Source: Fasciolopsis buskii
Taxonomy: Eukaryota; Platyhelminthes; Trematoda; Plagiorchiida; Fasciolidae
Reading direction: 5' to 3'
Assembly: GCA_008360955.1 (NCBI GenBank)
Contig: LUCM01006560.1
Span: 124,001 to 188,000, forward strand
DNA length: 64,000 nt
Shown here: piece by piece, positions 37,879 to 51,534 of the stretch
Layout of the letters: each line of letters opens with the position of its first letter
Numbering within the stretch: the first letter of the stretch is position 1
The notes under the pieces: generated by a model
What the model saw: the letters and a program-made list of their open reading frames with translations, nothing else
What the model was told of the DNA's origin: nothing
Database searches by the model: none
Position numbers and translations under genes: made by a program

Positions 37879-38290
37879 AAGGTGAATGTTTCTTTTCTCA
37901 GCGGAAGAACAAATAGAGTTTGTTGAATGTTGCGTTGCACATCAAAAAGAAACCTAAAAACAGGAATAGGCAAATAACAAATGCAAAACTGATTCCAGAC
38001 GGGCAGACGATGGACGGAACGCGATGGGTAAGGATAGGATAGGGCATAGTGTAAGATGGAACGAAACGCGAAACAATGCCCGTCCAATGTTTGTTTGTCA
38101 TTCCGAAGAGAAAGAGCATTAGATGATCCGGTTGTCGACCGAATCTGGAGGACTGGGAAACAACAGCTCTGACAAAAATATAAAAAGGGACTGGAAGAAA
38201 AAGTGGGATAAGTGAACCTGAGGATTGCTTTCTCGATAACTATTACAAAAGTTGTTAGTAATAATTATGATTATCATGGACACAGTAATG

Positions 38291-38345
38291 ATAGTAGTCG
38301 TAGTAGTAATAGTCGTAGTAGTCGTAGTAGTCGTAGTAGTAGTGG
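38291..38345. repeat. Imperfect (GTA/GTC) triplet repeat
   Basis: Mixed GTAGTAGTC units, followed at about 38390-38460 by a second GTC/GTT-rich triplet tract. The poly-Thr open frame on the minus strand is a product of this repeat. Confidence 0.85.
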
Positions 38346-38584
38346 TGGTCGTCGGGAGTGGTGATGTGTTGTTGTGATCATCCTCGCAATTATCGTCGTC
38401 GTTGTCGTCGTCGTTGATGCTGTTGTTGGCGCCCCTGCTCCTGTTCTTGTTGTTGCTGTCTGACACGTGAAGGTGTTTGTCGTTCATGTGTACGAAACCT
38501 AAGGATGGTTAACAAACAACATGAACGAACAAAGCAGCCTGAATCAATATGCGGAAGACAAACAGATTAGGAAAAACACTGGTA

Positions 38585-38586
<2 letters not shown>

Positions 38587-38626
<40 letters not shown>
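38587..38626. repeat. (GT)n microsatellite
   Basis: A pure run of 20 GT units. Confidence 0.97.
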
Positions 38627-38629
<3 letters not shown>

Positions 38630-39140
38630 GGTACTCTTCACCGGATTGGGGGTCACAACATGTAAAGTTCAGGATACATTCGTAGTTGGAATTAGTTGGT
38701 TACAAAAGAACTATGGCGACAACAGCAATCAAAATAAATCCCTATTTTCGTAAGTAATAAAAACCAGGCACGAAAATGAGTTCTCTAAACAGTTGCTGAG
38801 ACACACACGCACAGACAGAGGTGGAAGTAGGAATGTGCGGATGGGTGGGCGATAAGGCTGAGCGAGTAGGAAGGAGTCGACAAAGGGGACTAAATGATCC
38901 GTGGTTTTCACAACCTCTACGAACGGCTGTGAACAGCGCGGATAACTGAACACCAAAGATGTACGGTGAATGAGACGAATGCAATTGATTCGAAATTCCC
39001 GTTGTACCAAACAAAGTGAGAAAGGGATGCAAGAAAAGCAAACAAAAACAAAAAACAAAACATACTAGTGTCTTCATGTGAGCTCTGACGAGGAACTGTC
39101 TATCTATTGTCTATCTGGATATCCCTTATGCGACAGAGAA

Positions 39141-39203
39141 GTGTGTGCGTGTGTGTGTGTGTGTGTGTGCATGAGTGAATGGATGAATGAATGAATGAAT
39201 GAA
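39141..39203. repeat. (GT)n followed by (GAAT)n
   Basis: A GT run with one GC interruption (39141-39169) is followed immediately by about six GAAT/GGAT tetramers (to 39203). Confidence 0.93.
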
Positions 39204-40774
39204 ACAGTTCGGAAAGAGGCTGGTGTGGTTATATTATCATCGTTATTATTAGTATCATTACTATTATTGCCGGCCAAATTGTGGATCCAGCAGTTCCCGA
39301 TTGTTCGGCAGTTGGGGGGTGGGGACTTGAGAACGAAAGATCAGACTATGGGCTGCACAGTGGCGCTTATGTGTGAACGACTATTTCGTTCAAGGTCTGT
39401 GTTGAGTTTGTGAAAGATTTTCACACCAATGGAGGGGGGGTGGTGGTGACGGTGGAAATACTTGTTTCCTTTTTCGGAATCGAGATGAAGACGAATTGAC
39501 GAAGTAGCCGTATCTCACTATGCCGTACAGATTGAGTAATGTGTGAATCATGAAAGGAATAGTTAGAAAAATCCTCATTCGATAGATAGATATGTTCTGT
39601 GCCCGTGTTGACCAGTACATCAAGCGAGCATGGAATGAGAAGCACGAGTCCAATATCCCTCAATAAGGAACGGAATTGGAGAACAGTTGGAAACAAGAAA
39701 TGAAACCGGGGGAGGGGGCTGGCTGTAATGGTAAGAATTTTGCAAGTGAAGATGGGCGAGAAATTCTCGGAAAAGTACTCATATAAAATGAAATGAAGCA
39801 CAGCAAAGATGTACAAAGCTGAAGGGTAGTTTTCTTCTGCTTCTACAAGCAATAAGCCTTAGTTTTTTCCAATTGAGCAATGGACAAAAAAACACTAGTT
39901 TCGTCTTCGCACTATCACCTCGTTCAGACAGGATTTACATGGCGGATCTGCGCTAGGAAAAAAAGAGGGAAACTTCATGAATTGTACGGACCAGACAAAT
40001 TTATGAGGACCTGTGTAGGAAGACAGTGAAAGAACAAAACGTGAAACTATGTAGGGCTGAGGACTGATAAGCGTCAGAGTTCTAAATCCGGTTCGGTGGT
40101 CGGTTAGTGATGATCGCTGCGTTTGTCAATGTCGTGCTCAATAGCTGGGTATTTGGAAAATGGAATAAGAGGGTACCAGAGGGATATTTGTTGACGAAAT
40201 GAGAAAGTCTTTTCACTGCTTATGTTCATCCCGTTTGCATTAGGTACTCAATGAACATGGAAAAAACGGATTCAATGTACTGGAATGGACGACAAACGGT
40301 GAGCTAACGAGCGTGATAATGTTCGTCTGAGTTGTCTATCTGTGAGTTGTTCGGCACGCTACGTAACCGGGACGGGAAATGTGGAGTAGCGAAATATCCC
40401 AAAAGTAGGCAGATGATTGTTTCGATAATGAGAATGGACGGGTGGGTGGAGGGGGATAGAAAATTGAACCCGATTGACAAACAAAATAGACTCGATGCAT
40501 TTTGTCAGTGATGATATTATGAACTCGTCATTGTTCATGCTGAGGAAGGGATGAGTTCAACAAACGTAAAAAACAAAGAGACAAAACAAAATCCTCCATT
40601 TTCGGGGACTAATGGATCCCCCTTCCCTATTTCGTGTACGGTTTCATAACTTGTTCCGTAGACCTTGGGCAACCAATCTTAATTTGATTAATTCGGTCAC
40701 GAGAATACAAACACTAACCGATATAAGGGGGAAGGAGGAGGAATTGGAGATTGAAGAGGGACGAAAATCGGGTA

Positions 40775-41673
40775 CTAGGATGTGATCAGGTCCTCTTGAT
40801 TTGTGTTTGTACAGTCCATAGACGTGTCGGATCGTTCACCGATCTTCTCGCAGTCCATCATGCAATCGGAATCAGGTTTTCTGTCTGTTGGACTCTGATC
40901 TTCTTTGGGAGAATAGCGACGAATCACTGTACGCGATAGGCGTTTTCGCATTCTCGGCTGATTACTGCTATTAGTGGAATGCGGGAGTACAGAATGAGCG
41001 ATAGTAGATGGCACGTTGGAAATTTGCGAACCGAACTCATCTGACGCGTTCTGATCACTTTCCGTGCACACGACCACGGGCAGTTCGGGACTATTGGGAC
41101 CAGAATCGTTGGAATTGTCCGGCACGGAATGGAACTTCTTCACGTATACGGATGGAGTAACAGTAGCATCTTCAGACCAAGCATCGCCTCCGCTAGGCGA
41201 GTGTCCGTCGTGATTTGTGAATGATTCCAATTTCATTTCGCCCAGAGTAGATTGGGAAGGTGAAACAGTCAATCCGTTACTCATCGGTCTATCAATCCCG
41301 TCCGGCTCTGAAGTGGTGACTCCATCTTCGATTTTTTGATGGGTCGGAGAATCAGCAGCAGACGAGGAAGCCATCGAATCATCCACGGAAGTTTCACTAG
41401 CCCGTGCGGATTGTGTTCCAAGTAGTTTGCGTAATGCTTTCAATTCCATACTAAGCCCAGTCAACTCGGTACGAAGAACCCGATTTTCTGTTTGTAAACG
41501 ATCCGTAACCTCAGCTCGACCAATCAGACGAGCCCGTTTATTCTCACGACAACGTCTCACAGCCTCGTTGTTTCGACGACGCCGATCCTGGTAACGTTTG
41601 TCCAACATCTTAAGATCGGGAACCATCCGTCCACTGGATACGGCAGTTCCGTTCCGTGGAGTATTATTGTTTT
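40775..41673 (-). CDS. bZIP transcription factor, terminal coding exon (partial)
   Basis: This is the 3' coding exon of a basic leucine zipper DNA-binding protein, about 299 codons plus the stop. The basic region contains NNEAVRRCRENKR (bZIP signature N-x7-R), followed by leucines exactly seven apart (four heptads: LQTENRV, LRTELTG, LSMELKA, LRKLL). Basic region and zipper span about 41420-41602. The NN-x-A-V pattern resembles the C/EBP and PAR/NFIL3 group, but the Cys in RRCR is more like AP-1/ATF types, so the subfamily is open. The rest is Ser/Pro/Asp-rich, probably disordered, with a basic patch PRMRKRLSRTVIRR about 60 residues from the end. The right edge is a splice acceptor: a pyrimidine-rich CACATTCTGTCTATGCAG ends at 41674, placing the intron in phase 1. 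An ATG at 41725 in the same frame would therefore be intronic and is not used as the start; the N-terminus lies in one or more exons at higher coordinates that I could not identify. It is expected to be nuclear and dimeric. Confidence 0.88.
41420..41602 (-). other. bZIP domain (basic region plus four-leucine zipper)
   Basis: The domain starts near DKRYQDRRRR. Arg occupies the position where the first zipper leucine often lies, ten residues after the conserved Arg. Leucines occupy the next four heptad positions. No stop or frameshift interrupts it. Confidence 0.88.
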
Positions 41674-43611
41674 CTGCATAGACAGAATGTGGTAAATTCG
41701 AGTAAGTCAATAAAAATGAGAACATTTCAAATGTGAGAGAATAACAGTGAACAGTAGAAGTGCATATTGACTAGGGTTCTGAATTACCGTTCTCTCAACT
41801 TACTCGTGTAGCAACACCAATGCCGACATTGGTATCCAATTATGCCATCTCTTGTCCTTTCATCCTAAAGTTGGGCTTCGTAAAGTTACACGGCGTTGGT
41901 TGGTAATGCGAGTGAATTCATTTTGTCCAGTCGTGATCAATTCATTCGGAGTGAATAAGGAGTATTGAAAATGCAGAGGAGCTCGGTGTCAACTGTTGCG
42001 TTTTGTCGTTCAGCTCCAGTTAGGCCTCGAGAAACATTTACCGTATCCGAGAGGGTCTTAACAAATTAAATAACTGAGCTATCTTGTATGCACCTCCTCG
42101 GACTAGTACTAATAGGATGAGTGATAACGCTGTTTGACGATTCATCATCATTACCACATACGAAAATGAACACATTCTCCAGTAGTAGAGGATTTTATGC
42201 GATTTCAAAGGGCTCAGCAGTGACGTCCAAACCAAAATTTAGAAACCAAAGAGCCACTGTACACCTGTTTTATCCCTGTTAGGAATAATAACCAATCAAT
42301 ATATCCACCACACCCGAAATGGAACGCTAGCGACTGGGAGTTGAATAACTCGGTCATGACGCCGCTGATTAGCAAGCTACACATGTTCTTTCAAATATAT
42401 TGGCTAATCTGACATCGACTAAATCCAAAAATAACAGAAAATACAATCAAACAAAGACCAAAAATGACACGATATCTCTGAGTTGTGTGCAATGGCGAGA
42501 CAACCGACACCGCAAAGCAGACTTACTGTTTGGTAAGTTAACGATTCTAGATTCCTTACACCAAAACAGTGTCAGTTTACACAATACAGAACAAATTTTG
42601 ACATTTTTTTCGTACTTCATACAAGAAAACCATTGTTTGGTCTGAGAGATTAATTATAGTTCCGAACACAGGGGTCATTAAGTTCTCTCTATCGAATTAA
42701 CATTAGGAAATTATTTTGCATACTGCGAGCACGGTTAGTGTGACATATCACGGATTCATCAAATATGCTTTCCGTGCAGCTTCTGCACTCGCTAACTGGA
42801 TTTGACAGCCCCAGTCTGAAGCATCCCCGTCCAACAGATCGAGTTCTTTCAACCTGATAGCACAACCGAGGTGCGAGCTACTAGCTCGTGTTTAGTGAAG
42901 CCAGGTACAAAATCAAACCAGAACCCTTCACTTCGGATACAGGAACAATCATTGTAAGTCATCCGCCTGTTTTGACTACGGTCCGAAGATGTCAACATCG
43001 TTGTTTACACATTGTCCACTTTTCCGATGTATTTCATGCTGCCGATCTACTCGAGAACACAAAAAGTCTTCCTCTCCTTTTTTATTCACTGATAAGTTAA
43101 GGAAGAGTTAAGTTCCCAACATGCTGACTTCACCAAGTGAATCTCTTTCCCCTTAGATCTGCCATGGCCCATAGAGGAATACCGGGTATCCCAGTCACTG
43201 ATACAAAATTCCATAGGGATTCTCGATCTAGATGCACTGTCACGTGGAATAAAGACTTGAAATTCGCCTGTACAATACACCGTCAACGTACCTACGTTCA
43301 ATCTTGTGGTTGGTTGACAGTACACAACTATCCGGTCAGTATTCCATTCGGTATCATTCATCGGTCCAACGTCTCAAACGTTGCTGAGAATTTCTCGGCA
43401 CAAGCAAATTGTCACAGTACAAAAAAAAACAAGCCAAAAAAAGAAATTAGAATGCACCTATTCATCGGAGTTTAGGGGCCACGTGCAATCACTTCACATG
43501 GCAACGTTGTTTGTGGATGGGTGGGTGGTGTTCGAGTCTACTTAAACGTAACCCATTCTTTTTTTGTTGCAGTCAGATGCAATGGTTTCGCATATTGTAC
43601 CTCTCTCATAC

Positions 43612-43661
43612 ACGCACACACATACACACACACACACAAACACACAAACACAAACATACAG
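43612..43661. repeat. (CA)n-rich microsatellite
   Basis: An interrupted CA/CAAA run. Frames across it on both strands are artefacts. Confidence 0.9.
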
Positions 43662-43825
43662 AGAAAAGAATAGATGAATCCAGTCAAAATCATGAGCAAA
43701 TGCATCATAAAAACAGACTGTGCGTGAAAAAAGTAAAAGTACCGTGCAACTATTACCGGTGCTGTCACTGTTCCATACACGTATAACAGGCACACAAAAA
43801 CAGGCATCCATGACAGGAAATCTTA

Positions 43826-43851
43826 CTCTCTCTCTCTCTCTCTCTCTCTCT
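43826..43851. repeat. (CT)n microsatellite
   Basis: A pure CT run of 13 units. Confidence 0.95.
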
Positions 43852-44000
43852 TCCTGACATACAAGAATTGGACGAACCCAGAAATGCAGATACACACATA
43901 CCACACCAGCACCGGTAATTTTAATGTCAATAAGATAGATCCATTGCTCTGTCATAAGTTGTCCTTTCGTCCGTGCCTAGGCTCCATGTTCGTAGACACA

Positions 44001-44028
44001 TACACGCGCACACACACGCACACACATA
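44001..44028. repeat. Short interrupted (CA)n
   Basis: ACACATACACGCGCACACACACGC-type alternating run. Confidence 0.8.
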
Positions 44029-44225
44029 AATATGCATGTCCATCGGCTAGCTCTTCTTCCCGCCCGCTTCACTGAGCACGCATGGAAGCCACGTACTGCC
44101 ATGAGCACCCATTGCTACTAATCAACCAAGGTCTTTCGATCGGTGAAACGTATGGTGCTGGGTTATGTATGAACCATGTCAATTGCTGGTGACTGTGACG
44201 ATAATGATGGTGATGATAGTGTATG

Positions 44226-44304
44226 CGGACGGACGGACGGACGGACAGATGGCTGGACCCGTTTACTCAAGTACACACACACACACACACACACACGCAC
44301 GCAC
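44226..44304. repeat. (GGAC)n and (AC)n microsatellites
   Basis: About five GGAC units (44226-44246), then after 24 bases an AC run with terminal GCAC units (44271-44304). Confidence 0.93.
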
Positions 44305-44556
44305 AAATAAGCGTAAATATGCAGATTATTCACGCTGTACCTGTATGTACAGTAGTCGTAATCGGTACATCCACAGCGACAAAAGTGTCAGCAACAACGG
44401 CAACAGTAATGAGGCGTTTGCATTTTGCTTCTCATCATGTGATGTGATAAATCGACCGGTCAGTAGATTGGTCAGATGAGTTGGTATTACTCATACTTGT
44501 ATACGGAATTGCGTTTATTCAATCACCGTACCCGGCCAGACATTAAAGTATACAAG

Positions 44557-44574
44557 CACACACACACACACACA
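44557..44574. repeat. (CA)n microsatellite
   Basis: A CA run of about 9 units. Confidence 0.93.
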
Positions 44575-45879
44575 AACGTCCGTTAACCTCACATGCAAAT
44601 GTGCATGCATGCACGTGCAGATTTGGAAGACGCATACCCAAATCGTAACGATTTTGGTGGTTACAGGTACTGAAAGGGTTCGAAACTTTCAGAACATAAA
44701 CCCACATAAACCTTGTGCATACGATGATGGAGAGTAAACATATGAGTATAACTTGATCACACATTCAATTCTTTGCTACCAACAACGCGTGCCAACACAC
44801 AGATACACTTACACGACCTAAGTCCGTCGAAATGAGTCACTCCCGGTATCACCGTAAATGGCAGCAACGTCATTGGCAATACGGATTATCATCATCACTG
44901 TACTCCCCCTCTTGTTCCTGTTCCTGACTGGTGAAAACGGTATCCCCCACTTGGGTTACCCATTGGTTTATTGATTCGGATGGTTAAAAACACTACTAGA
45001 CTAGTCAAAGGTTTCACAACCCACCGCGTTGATTTACCGAACTAGTTGAGTGTGAAATCTCATGGAGTTCGCATTGTATTATCACGAAAAGGGTCTGGTC
45101 ACTGGAGATGACAATGAGCCGACGTTTCGGTCCACCAAGCGTGCATTCACTACGGACAGCTAATTCTGAGTGTCTCTTTGCAACAAGATCGTCAAAACAA
45201 ATGTTGTCAACAAAACCAAGTTGGGCATTTTCAGATAGAATTTACGTATGTTCTATGGATTAATCACTTCGGTGGATGACATCCCCAGTCGTGTGTAGGG
45301 TAAGAAACGAGAAGTACGTAAACTCAATGAGTTCGTAACCCGACAGAAATGGAATAAAACCGAAACGAACAAAATCGGCTGGCTACCTTGTCCCTCTCCG
45401 ATTGGGTTTGACAAATAATTGTCCAGTTTAGTTCATTTCATAGATCAACGATATGTCACTCCGATTGTGGATTCCTATCCTGCAAGAATCCGTCAATCCA
45501 AGAGCGAAACAAGTGGAAGAATGATTTTTTTAAAAAAAAACAGAAAAAATAGCTTGAGTGTAGATCAATCAAATGAGATATTAAGACTACAAGTAAGTCA
45601 CCGACTACGGCACATGATGATCATGTTATCCCCTGGTGTTCCCGATCGACCCCAGTGGGTAACCTTTGTTAACCCATTTGGGAAGGTTAAAAAAAAACGG
45701 TGAAATTTCTTTATTACATCGTTCATGAATGAGGTCAGCGGAAGAAATATAGCAGTGGCCCCTGGGGTTTACCGTAAGGAGAACAGAACCGGAAACCACG
45801 ACTCCGCGGCCTGAAATGGCACGAAATCACATATTATTTTAACAAGTACGGTTTGGTAACAAGCCGTGTGGTAACGAAT

Positions 45880-45946
45880 TCCCATGAATTTGGTATTCGA
45901 ACTTCTGGCCTTTTTCAGTGAAAATCGCTCAATCCACTTGAACACC
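45880..45946 (-). mobile_element. tRNA-like element, head of a SINE, minus strand
   Basis: On the minus strand GGTGTTCAAGTGGATTGAGC (A-box-like) is followed, about 20 bases on, by AGAAGTTCGAATACC (B-box-like). It aligns with the element at 63511-63594, so it is a second, distinct tRNA-derived repeat type and not a functional tRNA gene. No body was defined. Confidence 0.5.
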
Positions 45947-45949
45947 GAT

Positions 45950-48900
45950 GACTGTATTGAATACGTTACTATGACCTCGTTGTTTTTACCCTTGACTGAT
46001 GCTTTCTCTCATCCCAGCAATAAGAATGCCGAAGAAATAAAAAGTTAATTTTGTTGATTAACCGGAGTTGAACTAACTGGAGACATACAATAAAACTGTC
46101 AACTTTATTAAGACTAAAAACATTCACCAACGGGTAGCACGGTGTGCAACAACTGCGGTTGTTTGGCTCTCGAAGACTGAAAACATCTTACCAACAAAGT
46201 TGAGATAGGACAGATATTAGACAAACAGACTACCTCGGGGTATGATATTATTCGACGCGCATACTGTTTTAGATGAAAGTTCACGCAATTCTTCCACAGG
46301 ATGGTCGGAGATACCTGGTGATATGACTAGGTGCCCATGTTGTTCAGTTCTTCCACTTAAACACATTCGATGTAAGATTACGAATTATAAAAAAAGAGCC
46401 TGAGAAATGACCCGGAACAGAAAGGGATAGCGAAGTTTGGGGGTGATAGAAGGGTTGCAGCATGTGTCAGTGATCGTAAGTTTTACGAACTAATTAGAAA
46501 TACTGGTCTGCGGAAGTCGAATGTGACCGAGCTGATTAAATAAGCCGATGGCTCATTGATTCACTCTCGAGATCGTCCGCTAGCGCGTCTTGCAGAACAC
46601 TAAAAAGAGGAGTTTAATTGGCCCATCGTGAACACAGTGGATCTTAATTAACTAACTATACTTGCACTGGAGTAGACGGTACGACGAATTAGGGACATAA
46701 ATCCGACTGCACTGGGGCTAGCTTGACGGTCGTAAGAAGTGCACGGATTGGATACCTGAAAGGCTACTGAACTGAAGCGGTCATAGATAACGGGACTAGC
46801 TTCACGATGTTAAATGCAGACAAAAAATAGGTGTTTTATTTCAACTTAGGAGGAAGGCAAGATACACTCCAAATAGTAAATGCTGGCCAGGAATAAGGCA
46901 AGGTTACTACTGATATTACCCCGTATTCGTATCATGAACTCAACGCTCCTCGGGAGCGGTTGATATCAGCCGGCCCCATCGATGTCAGACACCATTGTCT
47001 GGTGCAGGCCGATCGTTGGGTCGACATCACCCAGCACAGTCCACGGTGGCTATGCCGTTGGTCTCGCTCACATGACCAGACGAATTCGTTGAATTGACAG
47101 CCCACGTTGGGACAGCATTGGGCACTGGTTTGGTAAGATTAGGGGACTAGAACTTGGGGGGGGGGGAGCTACGAAAGCCTAAAGTTGTTTCTTCTATCCG
47201 GTACTGAACGGTGGACAAATGCATGTGCGCGTTCCCTCGCCCGAATTGGAGTGCATGACTCATGAGGGCCTCAGTAAATTACATAGGAGATTAAATTTGG
47301 AGCTGAGCTGTACGTAAGTTCACACGGACGCACTCGCATGTATACCTAGGGAAGACGCACGCGCACTGTGCAACGAGTTTGTCACATGGTCAAGGACGTT
47401 GACAAGCTAGATGCGTGGGTGGCGCTTGCATTCACTTACCTCGTTTGTGTTCATCCGGTCCCGGGGCGAAAAGGTAATACACATATCCATACAAGGGGAC
47501 ATGCATGCTTAAGCCGACACGTGATTGGGTTGAGGCTCCGGTGCCCGCATCTATTCGTGCGGCCGTGGTGACGGTGCGACGATGCGCGCATAACGATCGG
47601 TCGGATGATTATATGGTCCCCTTGCTAGCTCAATAACCGAGATTCGCGCAACCCAATCCCATATGCATAGTAGACAGGGCAAGAAGGACAACGGGACATC
47701 ACATTGTCCCGATGAGACGTGGTGGCCGAGTTGTTGCGCGCGTGCTTAGACAAGAATATGATGCGCATGAAAAGGCACCGTAACAACGACTAGACCGAAC
47801 AGGCTACAAAGTGTGTCCGATTCGATGACGCAGCACTAGGCCATTGGTGTCAGATGAAAAACGGGAACGTTGGGTCGGTTAAACTTAGCTCGCTGATTGT
47901 CTGTGTGAATAGTTATTTCTGAAAGTCCAGCCGGTCCGCGTGTTCTGTTGACTAATACGGCTTAACCAGCTCACGGGATCATGGTCAATGTGTGCGTGTG
48001 TGCGTGCAAGTGCGGATGCGTAAGCAGACCAGACATTCAGAAAAGTACGAACGGAAGAAAAATGAAACATCTGACTAAGCCTACCGATTAACCAATTGCT
48101 TTTAGCCCGTTATCTCTGACCTGGTCGTCCCTAAGCTGGGACTAAAAACCTTAGTTTTCGTGCGGGTCATTGCATGTGCAGGGGGGCTGGAATGCCCGTC
48201 GTAAGGACTATTGGGGAACTCTTCTAATCGGGTTTTCCACAGACAGATTTGACAAAAAATTCAATCCTTTTAACTCTTGGTTAGACCAAACCAATGACAA
48301 CGCAGCAAATTAGCGCGCAATAAGTGTGTAAGCATCTAAACGGGCAAATAGATGCTTGGACAGATGAACAGCGAACGGCTAATCCAATGAGATAGGAGAA
48401 GAGGTAATCGATCGTAAATTGCAACCTTGACTGTCAGTATCATTTAAGTCATAAACATTCCAAGGATAGCGATCGACAGGTGGACAAAAATGAATAAGCC
48501 GGTCAAAATGGTCGTCGAGACAATGCGTGAATGATCAGTGAATGACTGCGTGTCTGTGACGCGGGATGGAGATTAAACCTGGGGGTAACTATGTTTACCT
48601 CACCCAACTTTGTATAAGCAAAATGGTCTTCAAGATGAAAGATGGGGCAGTTCTATAATTTGAAGCAAGAGCACATCAGCGACTAATCGGAGAAAACCCC
48701 TGAAGTAGTTTATCATGAATGATAAAATAAGTGAACGAAATTGGGTAGGTGGGTCGATAGCTAAGACAATCATAGCAAAAGTGAAAAGAAAATATGAGTA
48801 ATTTCCCAATAGACTGTGGTGTCACCAGACTTAGCAACTGATTGTGCCTAACCTCGGACTCAGCACCCCTTCGGAGAGGTACCACCGGGCGATTTCACAT

Positions 48901-51530
48901 AAATTCTACCACCGGCAAATTCAACCAGACCAAATAAACACCACATTTGGGGACGTTTAGTCACAGTTATGTGTGAGCGAACACGATGATGACACACACA
49001 ATCGAAATAGTAAAGGTACTCTACATGAAGGACGAGGGAAAATGTACGCATAGGTGGTGGTGGTGGTGGAAATGACTGGTTAATTCGAATCTGAGGAGGA
49101 AAAAACAATGTTGACAAACTAACAGTTGATTCGGTGTGAGGACGATAATCACCATGATTTTATACGAACAAGTATTAATGAACGAACACATACGCCAAAA
49201 AGGGGACAAAACCAAACGATATGCTAACCATATCATACGATTTCACATTGAATAGTAGAAACTATAGTGGAGGAGAAACGAAAAGAGATAGAATGCAAGC
49301 GTGAGTGTAACACAGACTGGTTATCAGCCGGGCCTGACCCAATTAGACCTAGTGATTCTATGCCACCCCAAGTCTTAGATTCCCGATTTTTGGACCACCT
49401 CCCCCTCTCCCTAGTGGCTGAGTGGCCCTTCGTTTACAAGGAGGCATAAAACATATCGCAAAAAGTATCCAACGCTATACATTCAAATATTACTTAACAT
49501 GTAAGTATGTGTGGTGACTATGATAAAAAAAATAGATGCAATTAGAAACATCAATGGGAAAATCACTCATGTCAAATCTGTTCTAAATTCTATGAGTAAC
49601 AACAAAGGAGACTGGAAAATATCGCATGATCACATCTTGAAAATGTGATAAGCATTTATTCGTCATAAACTCATGGGTTGACCAAACCTAGTCTAAAAAC
49701 AACAAATGATAGCGGCACTTCTCATGGGATAAGCGACAAAACGGTCGTGTGCAGCAATTCGCAATTCCGGATCGACGAATAAAAATACTATGGCCTTCTT
49801 TGTATACCTATATGCACACGGAACACTGAATACTCTGCAACACTGTGTCCCACTTTCTATCTCCAATCCTCAGAAATTATTTTTGGTAATCCTGGATTCT
49901 AATCCAGTGTTCTTCTATTTCTATGGCCGACCCTAAAATGTGATGTGATCCTCGTCTACCTTCCCTCGTGTTTCTTTTTGTACACCATCAGCTGAGCGCG
50001 CACTTTTGTTCGGTCGTCTTAGCAGATGCTACGCGAAAAACTCTGGCGGACGAACTCGACAAAATGTGCAAATTCGCTTTCGGCAAGTGTTTATTCCCGT
50101 TTATTACCCTACCCTCTCAGTGTTTTATTGGTGATGTAGAACATGCGGAAGATTTGTATTGTATTTTTCACCTATTTGATTATTGCCGATAGGTCGAATT
50201 AATTTGCCTTCTGACTGAGACTGGTTTCGGTGCACGCATTACTGAGTACCCTCGTTGTGCACCAGACAAAAACCGCTGTTAGCCATTCAATTAGTTGTAG
50301 ATCATTGTCAAAGGATCTGTAATTCCAGCGATCGGTAAACATCTGCGCCATCTCGAGAAATGTGATTTGACGGCTGTCACAGCAATACGAGGTCCTGCAG
50401 AATGGAATGCACAAGCTTTCAATCAAACAGCTTACAGGCCCCATTGAAACGTACATACAACTAAAGCATTCATTGGAAATTACTGCCACTAGTGCAGATA
50501 GTGTCTGCTTTGCAAAAAATCAAAATGTACGCCGTTTACCGTTGCTCGGCAACCGTCCCTGATCGGATCCTGTGTTCAAAAGGAGTTATTCATCTCGTTT
50601 GACAACTCCTCCATCGCGCTCAATTTCGTTGAAAACAGTGCGAAATTTCATTGCAAAGATGTACGTTTCAACAGAATAGACGAGCTAACACGGTGACCAT
50701 TGAATAATGTAATTTTCACAAATCAGACGCGCGAGCAGCCCTCCCCCATACACACATGCACACACACACACACACACACGCACACATATTCGGTCACAAT
50801 TTCTCAGCCCACCACTATTCGGTGAAACACCGATTGGTCCGGTCATTATGCCAACTGTAACCAATGCATAACAAGGGCATGAGCGAAGTTACGCGGCACA
50901 CGAAGATTATGTCTAAACATGTGCATACCGCGCATGGTGTTGCGGTCACCACCCTTGAATCAGTTTATGCATTATGTCACCGAATGACACACCTCTAAAC
51001 CAATCAGAAAGCTGAGCGTTTAGGCAGTCGCGAATCGATGGCCAATCACAAGAAACAAATTTATTCCGACGCTTTACTGCACGCATTTTTTTGTTGATTT
51101 GACCAAATAATTTTCACGGTATACGACGTTCCAAATTGCAAGTTCAGAGACTAAAACCGAATGCAATCTACTAAACCATTTCTCGAAATAGCCAAACACA
51201 TCATTTCCCGTGTTAAATTGTGCTCATTCGTCCGTTTTTAGCTGGGAAAATAAGCGATTACAGTACAGTTCAGTTCGGGGTGGGAAGATAACACTGTACC
51301 ATTGAATGCTTAGTAATTGTATAGATATATTAGCTTTTTTCGTGAGAGAATACAGAGTCAAGCTTTTTTCAATGGTTACTTACACGAAGCGTTGTTGGTA
51401 GAAACGAACTATTGTGTCAAATCCCGAATTAATTGACCAGCGAAGATCCATGTACAACCAGGTGAATCTGAAATTTCAGTGTATCTACCAACCTATATCG
51501 CCTCTCACACTCTCGTTCTAGCCAAGATCC
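45950..51530. other. Unassigned stretch
   Basis: No exon was recognised. An 11-base G run lies at 47156-47166, a (GGT)n run of about six units at 49053-49069, and a (CA)n run at 50759-50788. A tRNA-like A-box sequence near 47719 (GTGGCCGAGTTG) lacks a B box. Confidence 0.35.
50759..50788. repeat. (CA)n microsatellite
   Basis: A CA run of about 12 units with GC interruptions at both ends. Confidence 0.93.
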
Positions 51531-51534
51531 AGAA

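Larger units (their letters stand above)
37878..40774. other. 3' flank (possible 3' UTR) of the bZIP gene
   Basis: This is downstream of the stop codon of the minus-strand bZIP exon and holds four separate microsatellites. A contiguous 3' UTR is possible but no confident polyadenylation signal could be assigned. Several minus-strand frames here are only translations of repeats and pyrimidine-rich DNA. Confidence 0.35.
41674..45875. other. Upstream intron/5' region of the bZIP gene (inferred)
   Basis: It follows the splice acceptor on the minus strand. No convincing upstream coding exon was found; candidates would need a phase-1 donor. It contains CA, CT, GGAC and AC microsatellites between 43.6 and 44.6 kb. 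Confidence 0.35.

Noticed and set aside
38119..38487. Open frame with a poly-Thr tract
   Set aside because: Translation of GTA/GTC triplet repeats.
41674..41725. N-terminal extension of the bZIP frame starting at an ATG
   Set aside because: It precedes a pyrimidine tract and CAG splice acceptor; it is most likely intron.
43538..43955. Overlapping minus-strand frames rich in Val/Cys or Arg/Glu
   Set aside because: Produced by CA and CT microsatellites.
45085..45165. CGTTTCGG/CATTG segment resembling part of an inverted hammerhead core
   Set aside because: No CTGANGA partner and no helix I pairing on either strand.
47719..47790. tRNA-like A box GTGGCCGAGTTG
   Set aside because: No B box at tRNA spacing and no acceptor stem.
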